From Shewanella psychrophila (lineage in GTDB: Bacteria > Pseudomonadota > Gammaproteobacteria > Enterobacterales > Shewanellaceae), in assembly GCF_002005305.1 (NCBI RefSeq), contig NZ_CP014782.1, positions 4,898,001 to 4,962,000 of the forward strand: 64,000 nt of DNA, written 5' to 3'. The notes below the pieces were generated by a model that saw only the letters and a list, made by a program, of their open reading frames with translations, was not told where the DNA came from and searched no databases. How positions within the stretch are numbered: the stretch's first letter is position 1; each line of letters begins with the position of its first letter. Of this stretch, positions 25,296-34,107 are shown in pieces. The translations under genes and the position numbers were made by a program.

Positions 25296-25396
25296 CAACA
25301 GGCGCCATTATCATGATGACTCTTGCTCTCTGTCTCACTTGGGGTGGGGCCGCCTTGTGCATTGCCATCGCGATGAAAAAGAAGAAAAAGTCTTGA
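25292..25396 (+). CDS. MetS-like NSS transporter small subunit
   Basis: A 34-codon frame, MTTGAIIMMTLALCLTWGG..., consists of one hydrophobic segment ending in a lysine-rich tail (AMKKKKKS). It overlaps the transporter stop as ATGA, a translational-coupling junction. The pattern MTTGAIIMM... and LTWGG matches the MetS family of about 30-60 residues, membrane peptides found next to methionine/alanine NSS importers. It is too short to be called by length-based finders. Likely function: modulator or partner of the transporter. Confidence 0.85.
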   Translation: MTTGAIIMMTLALCLTWGGAALCIAIAMKKKKKS

Positions 25397-25423
25397 ACAT
25401 GACGAGAACTTAGCCGCCTATGG

Positions 25424-26275
25424 CTAACCTTGTGGCAGCATCTCTTGCAGCAAGCCTTCAATCTTAGCAATAGCCTCTAGCGAGACTGAATCTTTGCGAT
25501 AATTAATGAATATAGGTCGCAACCATAACTCGGCACCTTCAACTCTATAAAGCTGTGTTGATGCTAATAATGGCGACACCATAGATACGGGTAAATATGC
25601 CGCCCCTGTTTTATCTAAGATAAAATCTAAGGCGATTCTTCCTGTCGATGTTCTTAAGTAAGGAGGCGGTATCTGCTGATGACGCAAGGCATGCTCGGAT
25701 GCGAACCGTGTTCCCCAATCAATATATACATACTGATTCGATAGCGCAGAGGTCACATCACACCTTTGTGTGGACACCAGTGCCAGTGTCATTCTAGCGA
25801 TCTCTTTACTCATCAACTCATCTGACTTTAGCGGATCGAATGAAAACGCGATATCTAAGGTGCGTTCGAGTAAGTTTCGATTTAGTTGAGCCCGACTCAC
25901 GGCTTCAGCCTGAAAGCCATAGCCAGAAAAAGCACTGGTGATCTGGCTCAAACTCGTCTGCAAGTAAGCATCCCAGATATTTGGAGTTCCAGCCAAACTC
26001 AACTGCAGGGTCTTATTATCCCCTAATGCCAGTTCATTCTTAGCTTGCTCTAGTGTACTCACCATCACTTCGGCATAGGCAATCAAACGCTCTCCAGCAC
26101 TGGTCAACTTAATATTATTGCGATCCCGAATAAACAGTCTGGTATCGAAATAAGACTCAAGCTGCTTGATCCTTGCACTAGTGGCGGCTTGAGTAATATA
26201 TAAATTCTCGGCTGCTCGACCAAAATGGCGAGTTTGTGCCACCTCTAAAAAGGTCTTGAATACTTTAACATCCAT
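25424..26275 (-). CDS. hdfR: LysR-type transcriptional regulator HdfR
   Basis: The protein opens with the LysR winged helix-turn-helix: MDVKVFKTFLEVAQTRHFGRAAENLYITQAATSARIKQLE, then RDRNNIKLTSAGERLIAYAE. This closely follows E. coli HdfR (TFLEVSRTRHFGRAAE). The rest is a normal ligand-binding domain with no obvious cofactor motif. In E. coli HdfR represses flhDC and others. It is divergent from maoP over 150 bases, the same arrangement as hdfR-maoP (yifE) in enterobacteria, which supports the name. Confidence 0.9.
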   Translation of the reverse strand: MDVKVFKTFLEVAQTRHFGRAAENLYITQAATSARIKQLESYFDTRLFIRDRNNIKLTSAGERLIAYAEVMVSTLEQAKNELALGDNKTLQLSLAGTPNIWDAYLQTSLSQITSAFSGYGFQAEAVSRAQLNRNLLERTLDIAFSFDPLKSDELMSKEIARMTLALVSTQRCDVTSALSNQYVYIDWGTRFASEHALRHQQIPPPYLRTSTGRIALDFILDKTGAAYLPVSMVSPLLASTQLYRVEGAELWLRPIFINYRKDSVSLEAIAKIEGLLQEMLPQG

Positions 26276-26425
26276 CTTCTGCTCTCTTATCTTCGGCTGG
26301 AGAATAGCAAGGATTGATTATGGTGACGACAAAAAACATTTGTTTCTCTTTTAGTCCAAAAACGCCTAATTTCACAGCTAACTAGTCTCTCCCACGTTCA
26401 ATCAAATAGGTCTATAGAGGTTGTT

Positions 26426-26800
26426 ATGTCTGAAGAATATTTTCGCTTTGGTCAAAAGTCATTTATTGATGATGTAAATTTTCCTAGAGGTTTTAGAAAG
26501 TCCGGTGATTTCACCCTGTTAGAAGCTGAAACCTTGAGTCTTTACGGTGATACTATGGGGGCACTGGAGTCAGGAGTATTAGAACCATTGACCCTAGAAG
26601 AAAACAACTTTGTGAAGATGCTTAAGCATCCACACAAAGCAAAAACTAAGTTAGAGTTGGTATGGATGAAATACATTAAGCTGAGCCGAGAACCCCGGCG
26701 TTTTCACAGCCTCAATAGTAGTAGCCATAAACGCCCTATTGAAGATTTCCCCCCAGTCATATCTATACCTACAGAAACTCCTCAGCTAGCCCCAGCTTAA
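26426..26800 (+). CDS. maoP: MaoP family (DUF413) macrodomain Ori organisation protein
   Basis: The 124-residue protein matches DUF413: FPRGFRKSGDFTLLEAETL, a middle segment PLTLEENNFVKMLK, and KLELVWMKYIKLSREPRRFHSL. In E. coli MaoP organises the Ori macrodomain with the maoS site nearby. The divergent partner is hdfR. The C-terminus (KRPIEDFPPVISIPTETPQLAPA) is extra and Pro-rich. Whether the macrodomain role holds here is inference from orthology. Confidence 0.85.
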   Translation: MSEEYFRFGQKSFIDDVNFPRGFRKSGDFTLLEAETLSLYGDTMGALESGVLEPLTLEENNFVKMLKHPHKAKTKLELVWMKYIKLSREPRRFHSLNSSSHKRPIEDFPPVISIPTETPQLAPA

Positions 26801-26823
26801 TCAGCGCGGTTCTGAGTACCAGC

Positions 26824-26848
26824 CCCAGAGAGAGGTCATCTCTCTGGG
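26824..26848 (+). terminator. Hairpin downstream of maoP
   Basis: CCCAGAGAGA (26824-26833) and TCTCTCTGGG (26839-26848) form a perfect 10-bp stem with a 5-base loop, 24 bases after the maoP stop. The following bases are GTAAACAT, without a T-tract, so it may be weak or Rho-assisted. Confidence 0.5.
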
Positions 26849-26929
26849 TAAACATCTATTGGTATTTGCTGTATAAAAGAGTAAATTAGCAATCAATCAC
26901 TTAATTAACTCCCAACTTTAACTAACAAA

Positions 26930-27601
26930 ATGAAAAACATATCACATTCACAACCGAATCACTTAATCCGTTCGGCGATCGCCTATGGCTTTATGCTGGC
27001 TTTAATTATTATCAGTGTTAACTTCTGGGATCGGCCCATTGCTGACGCCATGCATGCCCATGGCTATTCGGGCACATTTCTTAAGCTACTGAGCCAAATT
27101 CCGGCTCTACTCGAGGTAATCGCAGCAGTTTTTGTTGCAGGAATCTTCTTTAAGCGTAGCCGTGAACGTTTTAGCTTACTCACCATAAATCTCATTGCCA
27201 CTTTCGCTTTAGCCGTGATAGTGAGAATATTCGCCAAGATGGCTTTCGGCCGAACCTGGCCTAAGACTTGGGTCGATGGCAATCCTTCATGGATCAATGA
27301 TGGCATTGAAGCATTTCATCCCTTTGCACAAGGGATTGCCTATAACTCATTCCCATCGGGCCACGCCCTATTCACCTTCTCTTTAGCAACAGTATTTTGG
27401 TATCATTTCCCACGCCTTCGACTATTTTGGTTAGCCTGTATGCTAGGTGTATTTATAGGACAGCTTGGTCAAAATTATCACTTTCTTGGGGATTTACTTG
27501 CCGGTGCCACACTCGGTACGCTCATCGCCCATATCGTTATCCTAGCAAGTAACAAAGCGAGACAAGGCTTTCATAGCCAAAAGCATAAACAAACCCAATA
27601 G
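26930..27601 (+). CDS. PAP2 superfamily membrane phosphatase
   Basis: This 223-residue integral membrane protein has the lipid phosphatase motifs: K103 to P111 (FGRTWP), PSGH at 142-145 and the last motif around H184 and D188 (QNYHFLGD), with about five membrane segments. Bacterial PAP2 proteins dephosphorylate phosphatidic acid, undecaprenyl pyrophosphate or lipid A-linked groups. The substrate cannot be read from the sequence. Single gene, convergent with the DMT exporter. The first motif reads K-x4-R-x2-P, a shortened spacing compared with the textbook K-x6-RP, so the first arginine/lysine assignment is tentative. Confidence 0.85.
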   Translation: MKNISHSQPNHLIRSAIAYGFMLALIIISVNFWDRPIADAMHAHGYSGTFLKLLSQIPALLEVIAAVFVAGIFFKRSRERFSLLTINLIATFALAVIVRIFAKMAFGRTWPKTWVDGNPSWINDGIEAFHPFAQGIAYNSFPSGHALFTFSLATVFWYHFPRLRLFWLACMLGVFIGQLGQNYHFLGDLLAGATLGTLIAHIVILASNKARQGFHSQKHKQTQ

Positions 27602-27618
27602 AAAGTAATTATTTAGAC

Positions 27619-27648
27619 GCCGTCTTAGCCCCACATCACTAAGACGGC
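27619..27648. terminator. Hairpin between convergent genes, overlapping the exporter 3' end
   Basis: GCCGTCTTAG and CTAAGACGGC form a perfect 10-bp stem with a 10-base loop. It overlaps the last codons of the exporter gene and lacks a T-tract on the plus strand; on the minus strand it is followed by an AT-rich stretch. Confidence 0.45.
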
Positions 27649-28497
27649 AGCCAGTGCAATAAGTACCAATGCCAGCATATCCTTTATTTTTACTTTCTGT
27701 TTGAGCCAGAACATAGCAATGAACAAGGTAAAGAAGACTTCAATCTGGCCCAAGGTCTTTACATAAGGTACGGCTTGAAGTGACATGGCACTGAACCAAC
27801 CAATAGAACCTAAGCAACTCGTGGTGCTGGTGAGCAAGGTAAGCCTAGGACGCTCAATCACAGCCGCTAATGTCTGCTTATCAGTAATAAGCAGATAGGC
27901 GAGCAAGACCAGTGTTTGAATCGTGATGACGAAGAGTAAAACCCAGGCTGCGCTATGAGGAAAAGGTAGATCCAATATTAAACTTGCCTGGCGAACCCAA
28001 AGCGAGGTCAATGCAAATCCAGTACCGCAGGCTAGACCTATCGATGCAGTCTTAAATGAAAGTTCTCTGAGTCCCTTAGCACTACTCATCATAAAGACCG
28101 CTACCCCACCAATAAGCACCCCAACCCAGCCCAAACCGGTAAGCTGAGTACCAAAAAACAGCACGCCTAATATGGCTGCAACAAGCGCCTCACTCTTGGC
28201 AAGCCCTGCTCCTACTGCGAAATTTTTAAGTTTAAACAAGTTAACCAATAATACCGTTGCCAATATCTGTGTAGCAGAGGCCCCAAGCACATACAGGCCG
28301 AACTCAAACGATATATCCGGCAAACCTACCGGACGCCAAATGTACAGACAGCCGAGATATAAGGCTGCTATCGGTCCTGCCCACAGGAAACGGGCTAAGG
28401 TCACACCAGCGACCTTAACCTCTTTGCTAAGTTGGCTCTGAAATGCGTTACGCCAAGCCTGCATAAAGGCGGCAAGAAAGGTAAAGAAAATCCACAT
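27625..28497 (-). CDS. EamA-type drug/metabolite transporter (DMT) exporter
   Basis: The 290-residue protein has ten predicted membrane segments in two EamA repeats (about 1-135 and 150-290). The C-terminal half ends KIKDMLALVLIALAAVLVMWG, typical of DMT exporters. The substrate is unknown; members export amino acids, nucleobases or xenobiotics. Single gene. Confidence 0.85.
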   Translation of the reverse strand: MWIFFTFLAAFMQAWRNAFQSQLSKEVKVAGVTLARFLWAGPIAALYLGCLYIWRPVGLPDISFEFGLYVLGASATQILATVLLVNLFKLKNFAVGAGLAKSEALVAAILGVLFFGTQLTGLGWVGVLIGGVAVFMMSSAKGLRELSFKTASIGLACGTGFALTSLWVRQASLILDLPFPHSAAWVLLFVITIQTLVLLAYLLITDKQTLAAVIERPRLTLLTSTTSCLGSIGWFSAMSLQAVPYVKTLGQIEVFFTLFIAMFWLKQKVKIKDMLALVLIALAAVLVMWG

Positions 28498-28631
28498 AGG
28501 CTACGACTACTTCTTAAAAACAATCGAAAAGGGACTAAGCATATCCCATAGATGAACCACAGGCGATATCAGTGGGCTAAAGGTTAAATATATTCATTAT
28601 GAATACAATGAACACAATGAATAACCTGCAT

Positions 28632-28658
28632 AAAAAAGCCCCGAAAAGTTCGAGGCTT
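28632..28658 (-). terminator. Rho-independent terminator of abgT-like gene
   Basis: AAGCCCCGAA / TTCGAGGCTT form a stem with one mismatch and a three-base loop; on the minus strand a T6 run follows. It lies 35 bases after the transporter stop. Confidence 0.85.
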
Positions 28659-28692
28659 AATGTGATCACTAGCTTATCAGAGAATGCACAGC

Positions 28693-30231
28693 TTAATAGG
28701 TATAGCTGGCTCCTAGGCCTAGCGGCATGCCAATTGACCAGTAAATCAATAACCAGCTACTCCACAGCGCCAGTAAACATAGGCTAAAAGGCAACATCAT
28801 AGATATTAAGGTACCTATTCCTATGTTTTTCACATAACGCTGACAATAAACGACCACCAACGGGAAATAAGGCATTAATGGAGTAATAATATTTGAGCTG
28901 GAATCCCCAACACGGTAAGCCGCTTGGGAGAGATCTGGGCTAATATTTAGCTGCATCAACATAGGCACTAAGACCGGACCGATCAAGGCCCATTTAGCCG
29001 ATGAAGACCCTACAAACAAGTTCACAAACGCCACTAACATGATCATGCCTACGACGGTCACCTCAGCAGGCAAGTTCATCGCTTGTAGTCCACTTGCCCC
29101 TTCTACCGCAATCAAGGCTCCAAGATTGGATGCAGAAAACGCCGCAACAAACTGAGCACAGAAAAATGCCATCACTATGTAGTGAGCCATACCGCTCATG
29201 GATTTGGACATAGCTTGAACCACATCATTGGAGTTTTTAAAGGTACCAGTCATATAACCATATACCACACCAGGAATAACAAAGAAGATGAAAATCAATG
29301 GCACGATTGACTGCATCAAGGGGGCACTGAAACTGGTTAACGAGCCATTGGCATCTCTCAGTGTTGAAGTTTCAGAAATGGTAAGAGAGAAAAAACCAAT
29401 CATCGCTGCTAACATGACTAAACTTGCTACACGAAACGCTTTCTCCTCTTTAGGCGTACTTTCTTCCATAGAAGGCACATCGACCTCTTCAGTATTCACC
29501 TTGTGTGTGCGGTTCAGCCTTGGCTCTAACACCTTATCGGTTAAGTACCAGATCACTAAGACAATAGGAATACATGAGGAAGCCGCGAAGAACCAGTTAT
29601 TCAACGGATTAATTTGAATATCAGGATCGACTATTTGCGCAGCCGATTGCGTAAAACTTTGTAGCAGTGGGTCGATACCTGACGGAATAAAGTTTGCGCA
29701 AAAACCGCCTGAAACACCGGCGAACGCCGCCGCAATACCCGCTAGTGGATGACGACCAACGGTAAAGAAAATCACCCCAGCCAGTGGGATCACCACCACA
29801 TAACCTGCATCGGTTGCGGTATGAGAAATAATTCCTACCAAAACCACAGCAGGAGTTAGGAACTTAAGCGGTGTAACTTTAAGCATCTTTTTAAGCGCAG
29901 TATTGATAAAACCTGAATTCTCAGCGACTCCCACACCTAACATAGCAACCAGCACAACCCCCAAGGGTGCAAAGGCGGTAAATGTGGTTACCATGCTAGT
30001 TAAAAAATGAGTTAACGCATCTGCACTAAGTAGGTTTTTGACTTCTATCGGTGAGCTGGTTCTAGGATCTATTGCCTCGAAACTCACTCCTGACAGAAGC
30101 GCAGATAATCCCCATACCGTAAAAAGTAAAATAAGAAATAACATGGCCGGATCTGGTAGTTTATTACCGACCCTTTCGATACCATCTAAAATCCGCCCAA
30201 GCTTACCCGAGGCAACCTGTTCATTTGCCAT
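28693..30231 (-). CDS. AbgT family transporter
   Basis: The 512-residue membrane protein matches the AbgT/MtrF family: ADALTHFLTSMVTTFTAFAPLG, EN-S-GFINTALKKMLK, SHTATDAGYVVVIPL, and GSSSAKWALIGPVLVPMLM near the C-terminus. E. coli AbgT imports p-aminobenzoyl-glutamate; relatives such as MtrF and YdaH are reported to export sulfonamides. The direction and substrate cannot be told. Its upstream region (30232-30361) is now adjacent to the IS3 element, whose left tip is 130 bases away, so the promoter may be influenced by it. Single gene. Confidence 0.9.
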   Translation of the reverse strand: MANEQVASGKLGRILDGIERVGNKLPDPAMLFLILLFTVWGLSALLSGVSFEAIDPRTSSPIEVKNLLSADALTHFLTSMVTTFTAFAPLGVVLVAMLGVGVAENSGFINTALKKMLKVTPLKFLTPAVVLVGIISHTATDAGYVVVIPLAGVIFFTVGRHPLAGIAAAFAGVSGGFCANFIPSGIDPLLQSFTQSAAQIVDPDIQINPLNNWFFAASSCIPIVLVIWYLTDKVLEPRLNRTHKVNTEEVDVPSMEESTPKEEKAFRVASLVMLAAMIGFFSLTISETSTLRDANGSLTSFSAPLMQSIVPLIFIFFVIPGVVYGYMTGTFKNSNDVVQAMSKSMSGMAHYIVMAFFCAQFVAAFSASNLGALIAVEGASGLQAMNLPAEVTVVGMIMLVAFVNLFVGSSSAKWALIGPVLVPMLMQLNISPDLSQAAYRVGDSSSNIITPLMPYFPLVVVYCQRYVKNIGIGTLISMMLPFSLCLLALWSSWLLIYWSIGMPLGLGASYTY

Positions 30232-30361
30232 AGTTCATCATCCTCTGCTTTGTTATTGGCGCGCTCTGGCTCTTTGCAATAAAAGGCAGACGCGACATTT
30301 TTAATATAGCAGTAGGATACAGACACTATCTGTAATCAAGCTTAATCCCGAGTAAAAACTG

Positions 30362-31668
30362 TGTCCCGTCCTGAAATAGGTTGACGGTTTTATTAGACCA
30401 GTAGCACATGCTTCTGGTCTTTTTTATGCACTTGATTTGGGGTTTTCATTCCCAAGCTTAAGTGCGGCCTCATTTCATTGTATATATAAACTGACTCTTC
30501 AACGAGCCGTTTTAGCTCATCAATGTTACTGCATGGGTATAATAAAAATTCCTGCTTCAATATACCGTTAATTCTCTCTGCCAGTGCATTTTGATAGCAG
30601 TCATATCCATCTGTCATTGACGGTCTGATATCACTTGCTTTTAACGCTGATTGATAGACTCCAGAGCAATACTGTAACCCTCTATCTGAGTGGTGAATTG
30701 CTTGACTCGGATATTGACGATTGTTGACTGTCATATCGAGCGCTTTAACCACATCTGTTGCTTTCATCTCATCACTAAGCTCATAGCCCATGATTTTTCG
30801 GCTATATGCATCAGTCACCAGCGATAAGTAGTGAACACCTTCTTCTGTTTGAACATAGCTTATGTCACTAACAAACACCTCCTCTGGTGCCGCAGGTTTA
30901 AACTCCTTAAGTAAGTTGGGATGCTTCTTCATCCAATGCTTGCTGTTCGTTGTTTTTGTATAGCTACGTTTAGCTTTAACCAGCAAGCCCTCTGATTTCA
31001 AATGAGCAAAGAAGTTATCTCTTCCAAGCTTAATCCCTTGCTCGATAAGTTTTGGTTTGAGTAAAAAGTACAGCTTTCTACCGCCTATTCGCGGCATAAA
31101 TCGGCGTAAATCTAAAACCATTGCCTTTACCGGAGCGAGTTCAACAGCACGATAGTTCGCCCTAGATTCTTTTTGATAGATACCTTGCCTTGATATGCCA
31201 AGTAGCTCGCAAGCACGACTTAAGCTTGCTACTTTCTGTTTTTGAAGGCTTCTCGCTCCTTGGCTAAGTACTTTTTTCTCAGGCCTGCTCCGTACTCTGC
31301 ATCTATGATATCAACAGCCTCATTGAGTAGTAGGTTACGTAAGTGCTCATCTTCCTACTGCTTTTCAAGACGTTTAATTGTCTGGGCAGGTGTTTCTTTG
31401 GCTTTTAGAGTTTTAGGCATGGTCATCCTCGGTGGTTGAGTCCAATTCATCTTACCGTGTTTTCTGAGCCAGGTAAGTACAGTTGAACGGCCTTGGATAC
31501 CATAGATGCTTTGGGCTTGCTTATAGGTCATGTCGCCTTTTTCAACAGCGGCAACAACCTGCAATTTAAAGCCTAACGAATAATCTCGCTGTGTACGCTT
31601 ACGATGTGTAGATACTGGAGTTGTCATAATTAAGTCCTAAATGTGTAAACACATTTCAGGACAAGACA
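30362..31668 (-). mobile_element. IS3-family insertion sequence
   Basis: Terminal inverted repeats begin TGTCCCGTCCTGAAATAGG (30362) and, read inward from 31668, TGTCTTGTCCTGAAATGTG, i.e. TGTCNNGTCCTGAAAT plus more. The 3 bases outside on each side are CTG (30359-30361 and 31669-31671), a 3-bp target duplication expected of IS3. Length 1307 bp. It encodes orfA and orfB joined by a -1 frameshift site. orfA has an in-frame amber, so the element is probably inactive as it stands. Confidence 0.93.
30393..31627 (-). pseudogene. IS3-family transposase orfAB, amber codon in orfA
   Basis: orfA (31355-31627) begins MTTPVSTHRKRTQRDYSLGF and carries an HTH; it stops at a TAG (31355-31357) inside KRLEK-Q. 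If read through, it continues EDEHLRNLLLNEAVDIIDAE to the slippery heptamer A-AAA-AAG (31271-31277). A -1 shift there enters the orfB frame: GTA CTT AGC ..., then ...QKVASLSRACELLGIS, KAMVLDLRRFMPRIGGRKL, VSDISYVQTEEGVHYL (first D), HSDRGLQYCSG (second D) and ALAERINGILKQE (E), ending at 30393. The fused product would have 411 residues with the one amber. Whether the TAG is real or suppressed cannot be said; the orfB part alone from 31121 lacks the N-terminal third. Confidence 0.88.
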
Positions 31669-31676
31669 CTGCTTAC

Positions 31677-31703
31677 AAAAAAGCCCCGGAATAACCGAGG
31701 CTT
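31677..31703 (-). terminator. Rho-independent terminator of kdsA
   Basis: AAGCCCCGG / CCGAGGCTT form a 9-bp stem with one mismatch and a 5-base loop, followed by T6 on the minus strand, 23 bases after the kdsA stop. The IS3 tip lies only 9 bases beyond it. Confidence 0.88.
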
Positions 31704-31725
31704 TACGCTAACCCGTTAGCCAGTG

Positions 31726-32577
31726 CTATTTACTGGTATCAATCGCATCGAAAGACTTAACGAGGTCATCCACAGCCTTCATCTGAGTCAGGTAGTTTTC
31801 TAGTTGATTCAGCGGTAATGCACATGGTCCATCACATTTAGCATTATCAGGATCCGGGTGTGCTTCAATAAACAAACCAGCTAAACCTAATGCCATACCA
31901 CTACGTGCAAGCTCGGTTGCTTGAGCACGGCGTCCACCAGCCGAATCAGTGCGGCCACCGGGACGTTGAAGCGCATGGGTGGCATCGAAAATAACAGGGT
32001 AACCCGTTTGCTTCATCTCATCCATGCCAAGCATATCGACAACTAGGTTGTTATAACCGAAACTTGAGCCACGTTCACACAAGATAAGTTCATCGTTACC
32101 GGCTTCATTGAATTTAGTGATGATATGACGCATCTCATGAGGAGCTAAAAACTGAGGCTTCTTCACATTGATGATGGCGCCCGTTTTTGCCATGGCGACC
32201 ACAAGATCAGTTTGACGAGCCAAAAATGCGGGGAGCTGAATGATATCGACCACTTCAGCCACTGGTGCACACTGGTGTATCTCATGCACATCTGTGATCA
32301 GAGGTAGATTAAAGGTTTGCTTAATTTCCTGGAAGATCTTAAGCCCCTCTTCCATACCCGGACCACGATATGAATTCACCGACGAGCGATTAGCCTTATC
32401 AAATGAAGCTTTAAAAACATAAGGAATACCTAACTTCTGCGTCACTTCGGCATATTTTTCAGCAATTTTCATCGCCAAATCACGAGACTCGAGCACATTC
32501 ATGCCACCAAATAACACAAAAGGTTTATCGTTGGCGATCTCGATATCACCTAGACCTATGACTTTATTACTCATCAA
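31726..32577 (-). CDS. kdsA: 3-deoxy-8-phosphooctulonate synthase (KDO-8-P synthase)
   Basis: KdsA condenses phosphoenolpyruvate with arabinose 5-phosphate for lipopolysaccharide core Kdo. The 283-residue protein has the family features: FVLFGGMNVLESRDLAM, FKASFDKANRSS, GLKIFQEIKQTFNLPLITDVH, QLPAFLARQTDLVVAMAKTG, LCERGSSFGYNNLVVDM, FDATHALQRPGG and ARSGMALGLAGLFIEAHPDP. It ends the block hemA-prfA-prmC-sirB2-sirB1-kdsA, but a DUF819 permease gene separates it from sirB1 and the trypsin island separates sirB2 from prmC, so the conserved cluster is broken twice. Confidence 0.96.
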   Translation of the reverse strand: MMSNKVIGLGDIEIANDKPFVLFGGMNVLESRDLAMKIAEKYAEVTQKLGIPYVFKASFDKANRSSVNSYRGPGMEEGLKIFQEIKQTFNLPLITDVHEIHQCAPVAEVVDIIQLPAFLARQTDLVVAMAKTGAIINVKKPQFLAPHEMRHIITKFNEAGNDELILCERGSSFGYNNLVVDMLGMDEMKQTGYPVIFDATHALQRPGGRTDSAGGRRAQATELARSGMALGLAGLFIEAHPDPDNAKCDGPCALPLNQLENYLTQMKAVDDLVKSFDAIDTSK

Positions 32578-32693
32578 TACTTCTCTCTAAAAGGCCAAGG
32601 CAATTGCCTAAGCGTTAACCAAAATAAGTTCAGCAGCTATCCACACATCTAGGCTATATAACCCTTCACCCAGTTCACAGCCCTACTCTTAAC

Positions 32694-33956
32694 CTACAGG
32701 CCTTGAGATGCAATTATCTGTAATAGCTGTCCACACATCCATGCCATATATGTTCCAACAGCATAGCCCAATACCGCGAGTAGCACACCCACAGGTGCCA
32801 ATGCGGGATGGAATGCTGCGGCGACTACTGGCGCAGAGGCCGCGCCCCCCACATTAGCCTGACTTCCCACCGCCATATAAAACAGTGGTGCTTTAATCAG
32901 CTTCGCCACAATAAGCATAAAGCTGGCATGCACTAACATCCAGATGATGCCAATGGCGAAATACCATAAATTATCAGGATCTGCCAACTTGGAAACATCC
33001 ATATGCAAGCCGATAGTTGCAACCAGAATATACAGGAAGACCGAAGCAACTTTTGAAGCCCCAGCCGCCTCTAAATGGCGTACAGGACTGAATGACATGG
33101 CCAAACCAATCGTCGTAACAGTGACTATTAACCAGAAGAACTTAGAGGTCAGACTATAATCTCGAGTCCATGGATAGTTAGCCTCGAAGAATGGCCCTAG
33201 GAAATCGGCAAACACGTGAGCAAGGCCTGTGACACCAAAACCAACAGCAACAATCAACATCAGGTCATTCAGGCTAGGAATACGTGAGTTTTCAGCATGG
33301 TACTTTTCTACCTTGTCTTTCAAATCTTCGATAGCCCTGGTATCAGCCCCAGTCCAGGCATCAATTTTCTTAGCCTTAGAAGCCATAAACAACAATACGG
33401 CCATCCAGATATTGGCGACAATCACATCAACAGTCACCATGATAGAGAAGATATCACCGCCAGCCTCATAGATCTCTTTCATCGCGGCCTGATTCGCGCC
33501 GCCACCGATCCAGCTTCCGGCTAAGGTCGTCATGCCACGCCAAACCGCTTCGGGCCCGGTTACACCTAGAATCTCCGGATGTATGGCTGAAATAATAAGC
33601 AGGGCGATAGGTCCACCGATCACTATTCCCACGGTACCAGTCAGGAACATGATAATGGCCTTAGGACCTAGGGAAAAGATAGCTTTTAGATCGACGCTTA
33701 AGATCAGTAGGACTAAACAAGCTGGGAGTAGGTATCTCGATGCCACGAAGTAAAGCTGCGAGGTGTGGCCATCGATAATATTGAAGGTGTTAAGTAATGA
33801 GGGAAGAAAGTAGCACATCAGCAGTGCTGGAATAAAGGTGTAAAACTTGGTCCAGAAAGGATGTTTACTGTTACTGGTATAAAAAACGAACCCTAAAACC
33901 ACCGCCAACAGACCCAAGGCTGTGGCATCATTTGTCACTATGGCTGTGCTACTCAT
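32694..33956 (-). CDS. DUF819 family membrane protein
   Basis: The 420-residue protein has about ten to twelve membrane segments and matches DUF819: SVDLKAIFSLGPKAIIMFLTGTVGI, GMTTLAGSWIGGGANQAAMKEIY, AKL-...-SQANVGGAASAPVVAAAFHPAL and PVGVLLAVLGYAVGTYMAW. Transport is suspected but no substrate is known. It sits between kdsA and sirB1 on the same strand, where E. coli has nothing, so it is an insertion into a conserved block. Confidence 0.85.
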   Translation of the reverse strand: MSSTAIVTNDATALGLLAVVLGFVFYTSNSKHPFWTKFYTFIPALLMCYFLPSLLNTFNIIDGHTSQLYFVASRYLLPACLVLLILSVDLKAIFSLGPKAIIMFLTGTVGIVIGGPIALLIISAIHPEILGVTGPEAVWRGMTTLAGSWIGGGANQAAMKEIYEAGGDIFSIMVTVDVIVANIWMAVLLFMASKAKKIDAWTGADTRAIEDLKDKVEKYHAENSRIPSLNDLMLIVAVGFGVTGLAHVFADFLGPFFEANYPWTRDYSLTSKFFWLIVTVTTIGLAMSFSPVRHLEAAGASKVASVFLYILVATIGLHMDVSKLADPDNLWYFAIGIIWMLVHASFMLIVAKLIKAPLFYMAVGSQANVGGAASAPVVAAAFHPALAPVGVLLAVLGYAVGTYMAWMCGQLLQIIASQGL

Positions 33957-34107
33957 GCTGTGTTATCTCCCCTACGATAGCAATATTCTTATTATGTTTT
34001 TGTTGTTTAGCTTTGGTATTTCTTACATCTTGATTAGTTTAACGGCACGATACAGGCGAATATCGCAAAAAACACGAGTGACAGAGGTTTCGTCTGCCAC
34101 TCTGTGG

